A stretch of 64,000 nucleotides of DNA from Melitaea cinxia (Eukaryota > Arthropoda > Insecta > Lepidoptera > Nymphalidae). Made by a program: the position numbers and the translations under genes. Where the stretch lies: the NCBI RefSeq assembly GCF_905220565.1, contig NC_059413.1, forward strand, positions 11,822,001 through 11,886,000, read 5' to 3'. Below the pieces are notes generated by a model. It ran no database searches and was not told the origin of the DNA. It saw only the letters and a program-made list of their open reading frames with translations. Below are positions 63,776-64,000 of the stretch, piece by piece; within the stretch, counting starts at the first letter, position 1; each line of letters opens with the position of its first letter.

Positions 63776-64000
63776 TGTCATTAGACGACAGCTTCGATGA
63801 CTCTTTTCAGTCCATTTCTTCTGACGAATTGAATAGTGACGGTAGCTTTCATAGTATTCCTCCTTCTCTGAGTGATTCCCTCGAATGTTACCTCAATGAC
63901 GTTGGGTGTAATTTAAATATTATTCATATTAACGCTCAGAGTATTCCAGCTCATTTTCCTGACATGTTATCCTCTTTCCAGAATAAACATTTACACGCTA
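63776..64000 (+). CDS. LINE-A copy 2 ORF2, N-terminus (endonuclease start)
   Basis: Starts MSLDDSFDDSFQSISSDELN, serine/aspartate-rich like copy 1, then NLNIIHINAQSIPAHFPDML, the first endonuclease motif, and continues past the window edge. Start chosen by alignment with copy 1 (MSSVSGSDSD...). Confidence 0.85.

Larger units (their letters stand above)
62455..64000 (+). mobile_element. Non-LTR retrotransposon LINE-A, copy 2, start only
   Basis: Second member of the LINE-A family, with ORF1 at 62511-63233 and ORF2 beginning at 63776 and open to the window end. The spacer shares TATAGCTGGCGAGTGGGGGG-like sequence with 22176-22200 of copy 1. No lesion is visible in this part. Inserted just upstream of the first visible exon of gene A, in the opposite orientation to that gene. 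Confidence 0.85.

Overview
The window looks like lepidopteran (moth or butterfly) nuclear DNA. It is AT-rich, its genes are intron-split with GT-AG junctions, and it is crowded with repeat types I associate with Lepidoptera: tRNA-derived SINEs, Helitron-like ends of the CTAGT type, GAAGTCGGTT-ended repeats, and several non-LTR retrotransposons. The order is inferred from repeat content and protein style, not from a database search.

Host genes. Only two host genes are supported, and both encode animal-type (type I) fatty acid synthase on the minus strand. Gene A occupies 62240 down to 27293. It shows the C-terminal 1,432 residues in 22 exons: end of the dehydratase, the vestigial methyltransferase/structural region, enoyl reductase, ketoreductase, acyl carrier protein and thioesterase. 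Every junction keeps frame and the 4,299 coding bases divide exactly by three, ending in a stop. Its N-terminal half (ketosynthase, acyltransferase) should lie to the right of the window. Gene B starts at 11496 and runs off the left edge. Its five visible exons encode the N-terminus and most of the ketosynthase core, with the active-site cysteine. The two genes are therefore head-to-tail paralogues separated by about 15.8 kb of repeat-rich DNA.

Layout. 1-11.5 kb: gene B exons, with introns holding a Penelope-like GIY-YIG end, an internally deleted non-LTR element (LINE-C), a fragment of an unassigned transposon-like gene, an R1-clade LINE end, SINEs and Helitron-like ends. 11.5-27.2 kb: intergenic space dominated by a nested stack, in which a minus-strand LINE (LINE-B) appears split by a plus-strand LINE (LINE-A) that itself carries a deleted Tc1/mariner element. 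27.3-32 kb: compact 3' half of gene A (TE, ACP, KR). 32-62 kb: the ER and DH exons, spread out by introns of up to 11.6 kb. These introns contain two near-identical RTE-type LINE copies, a Ty3/gypsy wreck split by a TIR element that carries a LINE-C copy, a roughly 280-bp tandem array beside Helitron-like ends, a foldback composite repeat and a PIF/Harbinger-like MITE. 62.4-64 kb: the start of a second LINE-A copy with an open ORF1, cut by the window end.

How it works together. The synthase domains would build long-chain acyl chains on one polypeptide: KS condenses, KR, DH and ER reduce, ACP carries and TE releases. All visible catalytic motifs of both genes look intact. Paralogous synthases in insects are used for general lipid, cuticular hydrocarbon or pheromone precursor synthesis; which applies here cannot be read from the sequence. 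No bacterial operon, CRISPR array, rRNA gene or canonical tRNA gene was seen.
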